Positions 33,101 to 47,145 are shown, counted from the stretch's first letter. The stretch is 64,000 nt of DNA from Mucor racemosus (GCA_027405735.1 JAPEHQ010000002.1:682001-746000), one strand, 5' to 3'. Translations and numbers: made by a program. Notes: generated by a model from the sequence alone, not told the origin.

Positions 33101-36100
33101 TAACCCAAGCCTTATCAGAAGTTCTCCAGAAACCATTGTATTCTACCAATTGTCTAAGGAAAGAAATAACACGTTGTGTAAAGTATTTATCAGTAGCAGG
33201 CAAATTAATTTCATCACAGAATACAACAAGCCAACGACCGATCATTGTAGGCGACAAAATAACACCATTAGGTGTCTTTCTGTACTCACAATGCTGTTCA
33301 AATGTCTTGAGAATCAATTCAGGAGTAGTAGCACTAGAGAAATTGAGGCCAACAACCTCCATATCAGGAAGTTTACGAAGAGCACTGAACAATGTCATTG
33401 TTTTACCAGAACCAGGAGGACCACAAAGAATGAGCGGCTTATGTTCAGATAACCAAGAGTACAATACTTCTTCATGACGAATAGTATCGACAGTGGGAAT
33501 GATCATATCGGCATCAGAGACCTTGTGTGTTTCAATTTCAACAACAGGAACCTTGGATTCCCAAGGAACCCATTGACCAGTATTAACTGCAATGTCATAA
33601 TCAATGATACTAGCATCGTTTGCAACGGGGGGCAATTCATATGTAGTTACACCACGAACATAATCACCAAGTACAGTACGAAGTTCAAGCTTAGCATCAC
33701 CAGAGAAACTCCAAATGACAGAGTAAATGACACGTTTAGTGATATACCCCTCTAAATGATCACCTGTCATTGGGAAATCAGGATGTTGAGAGTTGTATTC
33801 AAGTACGTTACGGACAGTCTTATTAAGCAATGAGAAGAATGTAGACAAAACACGCATACGAGTGAAATCCATGATATGCTCCAAAGTAGAAGCGTAGTCC
33901 AAACATTTAGCTACTAAACAACTCTCATCAGAGAGATCAGGAGCCATGATAGCAGCAATTGCACGCTGAGTAGCAAGATTAGGGGATACAGAAGTACCAT
34001 CCTCTACAGCGGCAGTGTTGGCATCGGCAGTACGACGAGAAGATGTAGGACCTTCTTCTTCAATTTCATCCATAGGAACATTGCGCAATGTTTCCAAATA
34101 GTTGGAAAAGACCATTGGAAGAGTAATAATATCTTCACTAAACCAAACCATACCACAACGAGAAACGGTAGCCAAAGTGGCATACTTTAATGTCTCTACT
34201 TCAAACATAATACGAACATTAGGAGGTAAATTGAGACGTTCACCGTTAGGCAATGTCAATAAACGATTATCATCAAGAACTGAATTCAAATTCTCAACCC
34301 ATTCAGGATCAACATCACCATCAAAGATAATCCAATGTCTCTTTTGACTTTCACCACGAACATTATCAACAATCTTACGAAGAATATGAGTAAATAAACC
34401 ATCAGTCCATTCACGGGTAGTAGAATCCAAGGTACCATACAATGCATCCTTGGGAATAGCTTTAGGATCAATGTTATAAGCAATACCTTCCACACCTTCC
34501 ACACGTTCAAGAGCAGTTAACAAAGTCTTCCAAGCAGTAGATTTACCTGCACCAGATGGACCAACCATCATCAAACCGTGATGAATGTTTTGGATTTGAT
34601 ATAATTGAATAACCTTATCCATCCAAGCATCTCCAGGAACATAACGACGTTCTTGACAAACTTTACGCAATTCTTCCTTGAGACGATCAAGGTTGACAGG
34701 AGCATAATGAACACCAGGAAAGACATCTGCAAGCAAACTAGTCAAAAGAGGAATATCCTCAGCAACCAATTTAGGTTCAACAGTTTCCCGAATACTGGAA
34801 ATGAGCAATTGTTGTTCAGGAACAGGCTCAGAAATGGTGGTATACTCAGTTTTATCAGCTTTACCACTTTCAATATCTTGACGAAGTAATGCCAAACGAT
34901 CACGCTTCAAATTACCAGCACTTACTAACACACTCTTGAGGGCACGCAAACCAAAATCATAATGGGATTGAGGAGAAAGTTGTTCTGCGCACAAGTTAAA
35001 GAGAGGTACAACCTTGGAAGCCAAGATTTCTGCAGTACGGAAACCTTGAGAGTAAAGCATAACTTGGGCAATCAGCTCACGATCAGGCTTGGTCATTGCC
35101 ATACTTCTAAACAGCTTCTTCAAGTTATCAGGTAGATTAGAACGACCAGCATAACCGGGATTCATAGTAATGAAGATACCAGTATCTGTGTTGACTCGAA
35201 CATTGCGACCAACCAATTCAATTTCATGGTTAGGATTAGTTGTAGCTTCTTTGAGACCCAATTGAATAGTTTGAACCTGTTGAGATACAGCAGACAAGAT
35301 ACGTTCTTCAAGACGATTGAATTCATCGAAACAACCCCAAGCACCTACTTGACAGAGACCAATAAAAATACGACCCATAGCTTGGAAATCAAATGTCTCA
35401 TCACAACAGAAAACAAGCACAAATCTACCAAGTTGAACACCTAAAGCCTTGACTGATTCTGTTTTACCAGTACCTGCAGGACCAAATGGCGAACCACCAA
35501 GACGTTGTTCCAATGCTTGAGTCAATGTCAAATAACAACGATCAGTTAATGGTGTTTGTACAAGACGATCAACTACACCAAGATACTCATAACCATAGAA
35601 GAATTGAGCATTGGCCATGTTAATTGTCAAGCGCTCAATTGGATTTTCAACAGCATGATTGAAATAATAACGCATTTGATACAACCAATTAAAGTCTTTA
35701 GGAGAAGATATGTTATCAGCAGCTAATTGACGAGTAACATCTCTTTGATGAACAAGTTCTGTAACAAGATGTTCACATTTTCTACGCTTATTAACCTGCA
35801 AATCCAATAAAACTGCATCAGCCAAAATGTTAAGATTTCTCTCAACAAGCATCACAGAATGTAACAATGGTGCTTGATCTCCAGTAGCAGATTCGCTAAT
35901 AGTTGTTAATGATTTATCAACAGATTGTGTCCAAATGATTTGTGCTGCCAGTACAACAAGTTGGGCAGGATAACGATCGATCCATTCCATGAAATCTGGC
36001 GAACTCATCTCTTCAGCATTATAAATGGCTTCGAGTTCAGTAACAGCATCATTCAAAAGCAAAGCGAGGGAGACGCGCATCTCATTTTCAAGCATAGTCA

Positions 36101-39100
36101 ACCAGTCATTGATCTTTGGATTCTCTTTTACAGATACAGGAGTCTTGAAGAATACCTCTTCACCTTCTTTGGAAGCCATACCTGTAATTGAGGTATGTTC
36201 TTCATCCAACAAAATGGTAGCAATACCTGCAAACATTTTCTTGAAATGCTTTTGAATACGCAAAATGTCCTTACTGTTACCAATAATTTCAAGTAAATCT
36301 TCATCACCAACAAAGTAGAAACGAGGGAAAGAGGAACGTTCACGTTCAAGATATTCACCAAGAGCCTTTTGGATCTTACTCAACAATTCAGCAAGACGTT
36401 CCAAAGATTTTTGAATGTTTGGAATGTTCAAAACATCCATTACAAAAGGTGATTTGTAGACTTTCTTCATAACGGTCAAGAATTCGGTATTAATACTTGA
36501 GAAACGAGATGTTTCAACAGGTAACAAGTGCTTGATATCAACACTACCGCTGAAAATACCTTCCAAATAAACCCATTGACGTTGAACATCAATCCATACA
36601 TCAAACAAGACATGAACTCGGTTCAATTTATCTTCCCAAGCGGCGGCATCTTCTTCAAAGACCTTATAGTAAGGAGATAATTTCATAGCAGTAAGAGAAT
36701 TGATATGCTCACTTGATTTATTGAATAAATCATCCCAACCACGAATAAGACGACAACGATTCTGATAATTGACGAGGTCTAATACGTATCCAGTCCATGT
36801 TTCCTTGATTTGTTTCAAGAATTCTTCCAAAGCCATTTCACCTTGGGCTTGCAAGATGACATCCTTAATAACAGCTTCATTACGCTTGAGATCAAGATCC
36901 CACAAATGGCCAATAGTCATTTCAGACAAAGTAAATCGGCCTTCAACACGAAGAGATTTGAAGATTTGGCGCCAATGACGCTCACGAAGAGCTTCAGATT
37001 TCAAATCACCAACAAGAGGATTGACTCTCAAGAGTTGACGCAAAGTATCTTGCATGAATTCATAGGCAGCATATTGTCTCATACGATTAGGCATTTCTTT
37101 GGTAGAGTTAACAAGCTCATCGATATGTGAACGGACCTTACGGGGCACAACAGAAGACCATGGAGTATCACGAATCTCATATACGGATTGCCATACACGA
37201 GCAAGTGATGTCCATACAGATTTCAAATCTCGAAGTTCTTCCAGGACGGGATCCAAGCGATCTTCAGATGTTTGCTCCAAATCAAGAGCCTCCTTTGCAC
37301 GACAAACCATATCATATTCTTCCTTGAGACGTGTAACACGACCTTCAAAGATAGAAAGAGTATTGGTAGCAATATCGGGCTTGATATCACCTTGAACAGG
37401 CTTGCTCTTTTCCCATTCTGCACAAATGTCCCTAATCTTTTGTTCAACAACCTTATCTTCAGCTACAATCTTCATCTGTAAACCAGCAATTTGTTCTTGA
37501 ATAGCGTTATTCTTTCTACTCAAAATTTCATTGAAAGCACTCCATTCGCCATCTACTTGATCTACGTAGACCCAATCATTGGGGAATTGGAAGCGTTGAC
37601 GTTCCAATGTCTTTTGACCTTGTCTAAAAAGATCAACATCTTGACTCCATTTGGCAACCTTACGCTTCAAGTCTTGAACAAAGGTAATAAATGTAACAGC
37701 TTCACCAGTAGAATTACTCTCAATTGATTGCTGCTCCAATTCATATCGAGCTTTGGACACATTTGTATGGAAATCTTTCATGGAAGAACCAAGAAGAGAG
37801 CCGAATTTGTTCAAAATCTCACGTTGCCATTGATCATATTTTTGATTAACCTTGCTTTGAACTTGTTCGTAATCAATGACGAGAGGGCCAAAAGATTGCT
37901 CAGTTTCAGAATTATCAAATGTAGATCTAGCCTTCTTGATTTCCAACAAGATTTGCTGCCATTTACCAAGATCATCTTCAAGAATAGAAAAGACATGGTT
38001 AGATTCTAAATCCCAGAGAGATTGATATTGAAGCCAGATATTAACATAATCAGATACTTGACGAATCTTATCTTCGACAATCTGATAAGCATGCTCAAGA
38101 GAATTATCGCCCATGCGAGTCAATAAGCTTGCGTATGTCTTTTCAATAGATGGATTGTCCTTGACACTTAACCCACCTTCGTATCTAGAACTTTGAATAC
38201 GAGGCAAATGACAGACCACAGCTAACCAATCGTGAAGTTGGAACCACCAGCTAGTACGAGCTTGCTCAATAGGAGGATCGAGATACATCAATTGATTACG
38301 AATACGAATTTCATGAACAATAGTTTGAAGTGCAGGTTTAACATCGGGCGACTTTTGTTGCTGAACTAAAGCATTTTCCTCAGTTGCAGCCACGATACTA
38401 TCACGACCAGCCTTTCTCTTACGTCTGCTCTTGGAAGCACTGACCTCAGGAACAATAACATCTTCTGTAGTGACACCCATAAAGGCACTAGTCCAGGATT
38501 TAATAGCTTGTTGAAGACGAGAAATCAAGACAGTTTCAATACGTTTATCTAATCCTGCTACCCATTGATCGAGATTAGAGTAATTTTCCAAATTCAAACG
38601 ATCAATCAGCTTTTGAACACGACTAAGATCGTCTTCAAATCGTTCTGCTTGATAAGGACAAGCCTTCATTTCATCAACACCCTTTTGAATTTCATCATAG
38701 TAACCAATTAAAGAATCTACTTTGTCTTGGAATACAGAAACTACATTTGCGAATTCACGAACAAACATAACATGTCTATTTTCACGAGCATCTAAAGGAG
38801 TACCTGTCATGAAAGACAATGGACGATGATGGGCATCGTATGTATTAACAAAGTAATCCCAACGTAAATTAATACCCTTTGTAATCATATTGTGAACTTC
38901 ATGACGATAGCCAGCGACTAGGGTGGAGATTTCTAAATTGCGGTTGACCTTATGTACAGTCTGAGAAAATGTACGAACAGTTTCCATCAAACTAACAGCA
39001 AAAGGATATACGCGCTTGGCATCTTTAGCGACATTGGAGATAGTATGAGGTACTTGAAAGTTGAGCCATAATAAATTGCGAACTTCTTTAAACAGTGTGA

Positions 39101-42057
39101 TGATTTGACCATCAAAGTTAACACCTAATTGAAGTGCATTCTTTTGAACACGATTACGAGTGATCTCAAAAATACGACCAGAGACAGATAAATCTCGTTT
39201 AGTGATTTCTTGAAGCCAATTCTCATAAATAAGACGAGTATCCAACTTTTTGCGGAAACTGCTGCTTTCGATTTGAAGTTTTTGACCTTCTGCATAAAGT
39301 TCCCAGCCTTTACCAAGCACATCTTCAACACGCTTCATGTACAAAGATAATTGACGGTCAATTTGACGAGCCCAAATGATGGCACCAGAAATAGGAGGCA
39401 AATCACGCAATTGTGCCATATGATAAGCTTCAGAATTTCTGTATTGCATCTTGAATTTATCATGCAACTTATTAATATCTTCCTTGACACTATCAATTAA
39501 TTGTGTCTGATATTCTTGAATAGCACCACGAATCTTGGGGCGAACAAATAATGCATTAAACTTGCTAAAAACACGGAACATCTCATTAGCACTCTTGGCT
39601 GTACCTAATCTATCACGCAATCTAGCAATGATTTGATTTTCAACTCGAGATACACGCTCGTTATATGCTGTTTCTGCTTGCACCCAAATCTCAGTACCTT
39701 CAGGGGAAACATCGAGAACATCAATGTTTTTTACACTTTCATAAGCAAGTTTGACTTCCTCTACTGCATTAATATCACTGATACTAACGCTCTCCTCTTC
39801 TTCCATGACACTCTTGATTTGCCCATCAACAACAACAGTGGCCTTCTTGGCACGAGGACTTGTCATAACACGAACAATAGTTTGATGAAGTTGTTCGTGT
39901 TGCTTACGGAAAGCACGAACAAAAGTAACGCGTTCTTGTAATTTAGCATGAGCAGGATTAATCTTGATAGGCAAGAATTTCTCTGATCTTTTACGGGTTA
40001 CATCTCGAGCTACATTTGTAAACTCTTTGATTAAATCATCCCATGTATGAAATACGGATTCTGCACCTGCAGTGGTACGTTCGAAATCATCATATTCCAT
40101 GTACATCATACGACGACTGCCTAAAACCTTCAAAAGTTGATCATTCAAATCTCTTGAAATAGCTTCCACCAAAGGTAATGCACGACGAATAGGGTAAGGA
40201 CTAATGATTCAAATTGGATGAGATACTTAAGCATTATCTAATAAGATTGATATACTTACGATAACTTGAGTTTCTTGTTCAAATGACCAAAGATCATATG
40301 CAAGGATTCTCTAATCTTGTCCAAATCAGTGGCAGACAAAAGTTCATTTAAAGGGAAATCTTTCATCAACTGATTGTACTTGTGAACAAGTTCCATGCCT
40401 TCCTTCAAACCAGTATCAGCAATAAAACTAACAGTAGCATGGAAACGTTTAGCATGCTTCAAAATATCGAGTGTCAAAGCTATAGTTAAATCATGTTAAT
40501 AATGATACTATTAAATCAAATAGAAATCCATTTTTTAGACATCCTCATTTCATAAAAATAATGTGGTTCTTTTCATTGATTTTGCCTCTATTTTAAAGAA
40601 TTTCTCCATGCTTTCAGTTTGCTATTTCAACATGAAACGGATCAATGATATACATAACATCTGAGCGATATTTGTGTATTTTTGTTTCCACAAATCCACG
40701 AAATAGTGTATCCGCCTTTAATGGTTAAAATTACTCTATTGCCATACATGTGTATATATTTCCAACTTTTGAGGGCTGCTGAGCGAAAACAAAAATACCA
40801 GAGTATGATTTGCATGCCAATAATTGTATTAACTAGTTGTATTATCTAACCTCTTGCTTCTGAGCACATGTAGAAATTCTTTAAAAAAAGGTAAAAATCA
40901 ACGGATTTTTACATTTGACGGCCCAACGATTTGAAATGAAGGTTCCTGAAATAAATTCCTGTATCAAAAGCTTAATACTTACTAATCTGATCACTCTTTA
41001 GTTGCTCGTCAATCTTTTCTAATGCTCTTTCCATACTCAACCAAAAGTTGATTTCTTGAATAGCAGTTCCACTAGCAGGATCTCTAGACATTTTAGTAAC
41101 TTTTTGAATTTCTTTAATCCAACCATTCACATCGCTTTGCAATCTATTTAGAAAAGAAGAATCCGAAAAGAGTGTAGGATCAACAGCTTCAACAGTAATT
41201 CGCTTGTTCTGTTCACGACACTATAACAATAAATAAAAACATAAGTAAAATGCATGTATTTTTTATAACAATCTTCTTACTTTATCGACAGCCTTTTGGA
41301 CTACAGGATGAATATTGAGTGAAATTTCAGGAATTTCAACATTTTGTTGCAAATGAAGTAAACTCAATTCAAGTTCTGCCATCTTCTTCTTGGCCATGGG
41401 AACACCCATTTTATTATCTTCATTCTTACTCTTTGATGAACTTGCCTCATTTGATTTACCATGTCTAGCATTGACATAGGCGTTGAAATAAGGGCTCACA
41501 GCTAAATGAATGTAAGAGTGCAAAAATTCATAAGCGCTGGTTTGACCGGGTTCACCCGAATTGGGCGCACCAGGTAAATTAATAAATTGAAGTTGATTTT
41601 GAAGTGGTCTTGACTGATCCAATGTTGGTAAACGCTTGATGACAGCTAAAGAACCAACATGAGTTGGAAGATAGGTAATCTCATGAGATACGGTATAAGC
41701 AAATGTTGGAGGTAATGCGGCATCATCTATTTAGAAAACACGCGGTTAGTTGAATATTCAGGTACAACAACGGTTTTATATAATACCTTCGTTACTACCA
41801 CCTTCCTGTTCTTTGAGAATAAATATAACAGGTGTTTGTGGATCATTAGCAAATCGTTTAAATTTTTCCACTGTATCAGGATAAGTAAAAAGTGTATTCT
41901 CCAAGTCAACAATTTCAGCATCCAAGACCAAAGGCAGCAATTGCTCGAAATATTCTTGCAATTTACGATGATCAAAAGATAGTAATGCCTCTGCAGCAAT
42001 AGCACCAGGAGTAACTATAGATGAAGAGGAATGGAGAGAGGTATCCTCGTCAAGCAT
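27150..42057 (-). CDS. DYN1: Cytoplasmic dynein heavy chain, 4,700 aa (7 exons)
   Basis: Exons in coding order are 42057-41787, 41726-41281, 41220-40983, 40479-40260, 40200-31398, 31340-29192 and 29125-27150. They sum to 14,103 nt, exactly 4,701 codons. The product is the motor subunit of cytoplasmic dynein, which walks to microtubule minus ends for nuclear and vesicle movement. The tail contains [20 protein letters not shown]. Walker A motifs are AAA1 GPAGTGKT (~residue 1963), AAA2 GPSGAGKS (~2271), AAA3 GPPGSGKT (~2651) and AAA4 GVSGSGKT (~2993). The stalk begins near residue 3,320, with a microtubule-binding domain around [21 protein letters not shown], then AAA5, AAA6 and the C-terminal domain. 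It is slightly longer than typical fungal chains (~4,300-4,400 aa). A basic [11 protein letters not shown] insert in the tail and a Ser/Thr/Ala-rich insert between AAA2 and AAA3 contribute. Intron 4 (40,480-40,982) is 503 nt; the other five are 57-66 nt. Confidence 0.95.
40480..40982 (-). other. Unusually long intron in the dynein heavy chain gene
   Basis: At 503 nt this intron is about eight times the length of the other five in the gene. It contains a perfect 9-bp inverted repeat GTAAAAATC-AACG-GATTTTTAC (~40,890-40,911). A GAAATAGTGT word also occurs twice in the 52.9-53.05 kb intergenic region. No open frame of interest is visible. It may hold an old small insertion. Confidence 0.6.
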
Positions 42058-43838
42058 TTTTTCTTGATGTGTTTTTTTTTTTTTAGTTTAATAAACGAGA
42101 TTTTAAGCTTTTTGTGATATATATATATATTAAAATGTATTTGGTATATTTTGGATTTAAACGTTCTACTTGTTCTATAACCTTCTTTCTTTGATTTACG
42201 CGTAAAACAAAAAGAAATTAGAGCAAAATTGCAAGTGGTATAATGCCCTGTTTTTTCAAGAAAAAAGAAATGAACAAGTAAAGAAAGATGGTAAAAGGAA
42301 GGGGAACTGCGAGTTCTACACACTGAAGAAAGGCAACACAGTAAATTAGACCATCATAAACTGATTGGCAAACTGGGTTTCAAGCATAATTAAAACATTA
42401 CCATGCCAGGAGCAAGCAACTGCAAAACAAATAAATGAAAAAAAGAGTTTCAAATGTATACAAAGATTGGAAGCATTGATACGACCCATGACACACAAAA
42501 TACATTAAATAATAACGAATAAATGAATAGATAAAACCAAGCTGCACTTTATAGTTTTAAATCTGCAAGTTTATACATGGTGTTTATCTTTTTGGCAACA
42601 TGAAAACGTTCGAATTACTGATGGCATTTGTTCCTCCGCAAAATATATCAGTTTAAGGTTTGCTTTGTTGCCATTGGTTGCTATGCTGTTCCTGGTTGCT
42701 ATGCTGTTCCTAGTTGCTATGCTGTTCCTAGTTGCTAGATTGTTCCTGATGCTAATATATTGATACAGGATAGCTTTACTCAGTTCTTGTGGAAACCATG
42801 ATTTAATCTAGTGTAAATTAAAGATTTGATCTCGGCATATGTAACATTTGTAATTTTAAAAATAGAATTATTTGTTATTAGCGTTTTAACCTCACATTCT
42901 AAATGTTGAGTAGCATCGTAAGACGGATTACGTTTCCGTTATTTTTGTTGTAAGGTTATTGTGTGAGATCAAATTCATTTTGTACTACAACTATGAAAAA
43001 AAAAGGCACTGGTCATGATTGGCCTTTATTATTGAATGTGATGAGTGTTTCAATACTCAAAAAGAGTAAATTAAGCAAAAGAAAAAAGTAGACAACTGAT
43101 ATGATGATTGATAATTGGTCCCCAACAGTATATGCCTCAATTTAAAATTTAAGCATAGTATTAATCTTAAAACCCTTTATAATATCGCATAAAATAATGC
43201 GTATAGTTAGATCGAGAATGTTATGCTTGTATATATATATATATACATGTGTGTGTGTGTGTCTGGGAGTAAGATTACATGTTACATGTTGAATGTTACA
43301 AGAAGAATGTCTTATCTTTCTATTTCGCTAAAAGGTCCAATGCATAAAGTTTTATGGAAAAATGTCAATTATAATATGAGTAATTTTTGTATTGAATCAA
43401 GGCTTACTACTATTCTATGTTTGCTTAGATGCAAAATATGGCCCCGTGGCTTTTTATTTTAATCATCAGCAGATTTATGTATACAACAACAAAGAAGATG
43501 ATAATTTTGTATCGTATGTAAAGTGTTCTTTAACTCAAAGAATAAAATAGTTCTCATCATTACACTAATATTCAGTACATGCGATCGTCTCTTTCTTACA
43601 ATACTTTTTGCACGCATATATTTGAGGCTAAGTTGAACTGAAACGGGAATCTTTTGTTCTGTCCTACCTTGTACATTTTACTTTTTGTATGAATGACCCA
43701 TTCTAAATCCCTTTTTTGATCTTCGAGTTACATCTCATTTTGGGTTTAATAACAATTGGCCCGCGCGCTTAAATTCTCATAAAAACTGTACATTTTTCTC
43801 TTCTTTCTTCTTTCATCTTTCATCTTTCATCATAAAAC
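42058..43838. promoter_or_regulatory. Divergent intergenic region between dynein heavy chain and bHLH gene
   Basis: The region is 1.78 kb without a supportable gene. Poly-T and (AT)n tracts (42,070-42,130) adjoin the dynein start. A (TA)n(TG)n microsatellite lies at ~43,230-43,262. The bHLH start is preceded by a pyrimidine-rich leader with three CTTTCAT units (43,810-43,832). Confidence 0.5.
42676..42747 (+). repeat. Four tandem 18-bp repeats
   Basis: The unit is RGTTGCTATGCTGTTCCT. Units 1-3 (42,676-42,729) differ only at the first base, and unit 4 (42,730-42,747) has three further changes. The array lies in the dynein/bHLH divergent promoter region. Confidence 0.85.
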
Positions 43839-44986
43839 ATGAACCAGCAATTCACTAATAACAACAGCCAAACGCAGAGCCGTCTAGCAAATCCGACAAC
43901 TTACCATATGCAACAAATGAGGTATAAAGACTCCTCTTCGATGGGAATAGATCCATCGCAAATGCTCGATAATGCTCATTTGCTATTCACTCATCAACAA
44001 CATCAAAATCAGCAGCAGCAAGATTCTCCAAACCTATCCGATTTAGATTATTCAGAGCTTGCAAACTCTCCCAATAATGGTGAGTATCATCCTCGAACAA
44101 CTTCATCATTATACCGCCAAAATGGGAGTGATGGTTACATATTTGATGAAACAACAATAAAGCAACAGCAAAATCATCACCACCATCATCAACATCAGCA
44201 GCAAACAAATTTTGGTGGATACGCAGTACAAATGAAACGATCTACAACCGATGTAGATGCCTCAGCCATTGGTGGTTTAGCAGGATATGGTTCACATCAT
44301 AATAATTACTATCCAATCTCTTCATTTGATCATAATAATAGTAACAGCGATAGCCGGTTAACTAAACAAGTAGCTGGTAGTGCACCTTCCAACATGGGCT
44401 TTCATGGCTATTCCTCTTTTGCTGGATCAGATGACATGATCTCCGTAGCAACATCACAGCAATCTTCCAATGTGATTGCTCCGAGTAACAATGATATGTT
44501 AGATGATCCTAATTATAACCCGGAAGACTATTCTACTCAAGCAAAGTAAAATGTTTATTAGAACTTGTTGCTTGTAAATACTTTTTTTATTTATTTGTTT
44601 GTCTTTATTTTAGTATGCAAGCTATCATGGAAAAGAGACGTAGAAGAAGGGAATCTCATAATGCAGGTAAAACATAGTATATCTTTTTTGGATAACAAAA
44701 GATTTGATAATAATACCGAATAGTTGAAAGGAGAAGAAGAGATAATATAAATGATAGAATTCAAGAATTAGGAACACTTTTACCCGATGCTGTCGATGAT
44801 GGTGTTAATCGAATGAATAAAGGTACCATACTGCGCAAGAGTGTGGAACAAATAAGGAAATTACAAAATGATGTAGTTCAATATCAACAAAGAATAAGAG
44901 ATTTAGAAATGATTTTACAGCAAGTGCGACATACTCATGGAGGAGGAGGTGTTTTAATGATGGGCAGCAATACTCATATGTCCTGA
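43839..44986 (+). CDS. bHLH transcription factor, 340 aa (3 exons)
   Basis: The exons are 43,839-44,545, 44,614-44,666 and 44,724-44,986, with GT-AG introns, and the frame closes to 340 codons plus stop. The N-terminal two thirds is low complexity (Gln/Asn/His/Ser-rich, with [10 protein letters not shown] near residue 115), typical of an activation or scaffold region. The basic region [19 protein letters not shown] (~residues 243-261) carries the His-Glu-Arg pattern that contacts E-box CANNTG DNA. It is followed by helix 1 [13 protein letters not shown], a loop, and helix 2 [17 protein letters not shown], which continues into a leucine-rich coil ([19 protein letters not shown]). This order fits the USF/MITF-type bHLH-zipper class and not a specific orthologue. 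The first intron interrupts just before the DNA-binding part, so the long first frame alone lacks it. Confidence 0.85.
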
Positions 44987-45698
44987 TAACATTTCTTTAC
45001 CTTTCCCTTTGTATATTTTCCTCATAACGCTTTTCAAATTTGTATAATCGCTTTTTGCTATCTACATATATATATATATATATATTCCTTTCTTTTATAT
45101 ATACACACATCCATATAACAGTAGCAGAACGCTTAATTGTTTGTATATCATAATATCTATTATTGTTAAATAAATTAATTTTCATTTATAACATTTAAGA
45201 TTGTGTTTCAAGCTATGAGAATAAAAGCTTAATAGATTGTAAATATTTGCTTTAGGTATATACTATATGCCTGTTAAACATGATTTATACATCCCTCTAT
45301 ATCTTTGCGATAATTAAACATTGTATTCAAGCGTTGCTGCGGTTTTAAATATTATTAGACCAAAAGGCTCTCCTGATCAGCTGTCGATCTATTGTTAGAA
45401 ACTCCATGTTAATCATAATCAGATTGTTTGAATACGAGTGAATCAGTAATCTGCTAAACAATAGCGCACAAGAAGACTAAATCTAACGCAATTATGCTTT
45501 AAGGATCCCAGTTCTACGAGAAAGCATATTTTAGGATTGAAAACAGGCATTTCCTGCAAATGAATTCAAAGCATCAATTATATACCAAATTCCATCTCTT
45601 TTGACACGCCAAAGACTACAAACATAGTTTACTACGATAAATCCCCAATCAGATGTACTGTGCCTTATGTAGTAATAATATCTTTTAAGCTCATGTAC
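44987..45698. other. Intergenic, 3' flank of bHLH gene
   Basis: This region holds an (AT)n tract at ~45,064-45,084 and AATAAATTAATT near 45,170 (a likely polyadenylation region). The rest is AT-rich sequence with no recognisable gene up to the D repeat. Confidence 0.5.
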
Positions 45699-47145
45699 CT
45701 AAGTTTTAAATAAAAAAGCGTTTTTTTTTTTAACTTTTTTTATATTTAACCATGTCTGGTCTGAAAATTCAGTTTTTGTAGCGGATATTTTCGGGGCTCA
45801 TTTTATCCTTACCAACACTCATGATTTTGATCAAAAAACAGAAAAATCAAATTTTGATACCAAAATCAACGTTTAAATATACTACATTGTGAGAGAAAAT
45901 TGTAGCCATAGCTAATACACATTTTATAAAAGCTTAATATTAAATGTTAAGTAATGAAACTTTGTACTTTTGGTCCAAAAACGGATTCTTGGTTAAAGGA
46001 TTTTCATGTAATCTTTTGCAATGAAAATGTTTGTTATTTTTTATTGAGCAAATAGAGCGTTAAACGTTGTATACGTGTATATTTTTTGTTTTTTTAATTG
46101 GTAGTATAATTAACTCTAAATTTGCAAAACCAAAAAAAAAAATTAAAAAATGTCAAAATTGATGATCTGGACAAAAATAATTTTTAAAATTAATATTCCG
46201 CTTGTAAGCCTTGTAAGTCTTAAAAATAAGAGATTTTATAATACTTGTGAACTTTTTCAAGAATTTACGATGCTGTACCCACTTGATTCAAGCTTATTAC
46301 TGTAAACCTTTATACATGTTAATATTGTGTGGTAGTTTATTTGATGATAATATAGTCTTACCTTATAATTAATGCGCTAGAGGTAATTTACATTGAGCTT
46401 TAACGTTACATTTCTCAAATCATAAACATAAACATGGCCATCACTGAAACCTATTGCCGTCTTTTTATCCTCTTTGTCCCAAGCCAATTTATTCAATGCT
46501 TTACTGGAACACCAACTGAAGTACCTACAAATGATTCCTCTGTATTTGCATTTAACAAATTCCATAAATTTAATTGACTGGTTCCATCTACAATAGTACC
46601 AAACGTATCATCAGCGCGCCTTATGATAAATGCCAATCTAAGATTAGAAACATCCCATTGTCATTGTTGTAAGCTATGAAAAACTTAATTTTTAATAATA
46701 CAGCAATCAAATAAAAAACAAAATGATACTAATAGCATATGGTGAGTATTTAACATCTAAGTAAGGTTGATAAAGTATGCTTTTAAACCCTTTTAATAAA
46801 AATCCTGAGGCAAACTCAACATTATCTTGGTCCTATAATTTCTATCCATCAAATGTTGCGATTTTCACTACACAATGAATGCACTTTTATCAATCTTGAC
46901 CTCGATATACTTTGTGTATTAGTCTTTTCCCATTGTATTTTCTCTGATTCATTAATATTCGGTCATATTGAACGATAGTGTATTAAATTACAATTTACTA
47001 TTGTACTGTTGGTAATTTTTTGTTATTGTTACTTTAAAAACTTGATCCTATTATTATTGTCATTTATTATAGTCATCAAACTAATTGGTACAGTATATCA
47101 TATTACCATTTCGCGTTGGTAGAAATTATACAATTGCTATCTGCA
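45699..47145 (-). repeat. D repeat, copy 4
   Basis: In reverse orientation relative to copies 1-3, this copy contains the ~535-bp repeat (45,699-46,236) without the 256-bp LTR, i.e. the empty site. It then has the dynein-intermediate-chain-like remnant and the flank ending near TCTGCATTTAGATGC. It lies on the other side of the dynein heavy chain block from copy 3. Confidence 0.75.
46412..46620 (-). pseudogene. Dynein intermediate chain-like WD40 remnant (copy 4)
   Basis: The minus strand reads CSSKALNKLAWDKEDKKTAI and GFSDGHVYVYDLRN before a donor-like GTTACA (GTAAGA in other copies). Upstream, VDGTSQFNLWNL is in another frame. The GHVYVYDL end is the best-preserved WD motif of the family. 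It is not functional because of the frameshift and truncation. Confidence 0.55.

Noticed and set aside
31749..39941. Numerous plus-strand open frames across the dynein gene
   Set aside because: They are antisense shadows of the strongly coding minus-strand frame, with low-complexity or Thr/Asn-rich composition and no domain.
42015..42323. 102-aa minus-strand frame upstream of dynein
   Set aside because: Its composition is poly-Lys/Tyr from T-rich promoter DNA, and it overlaps the dynein start region.
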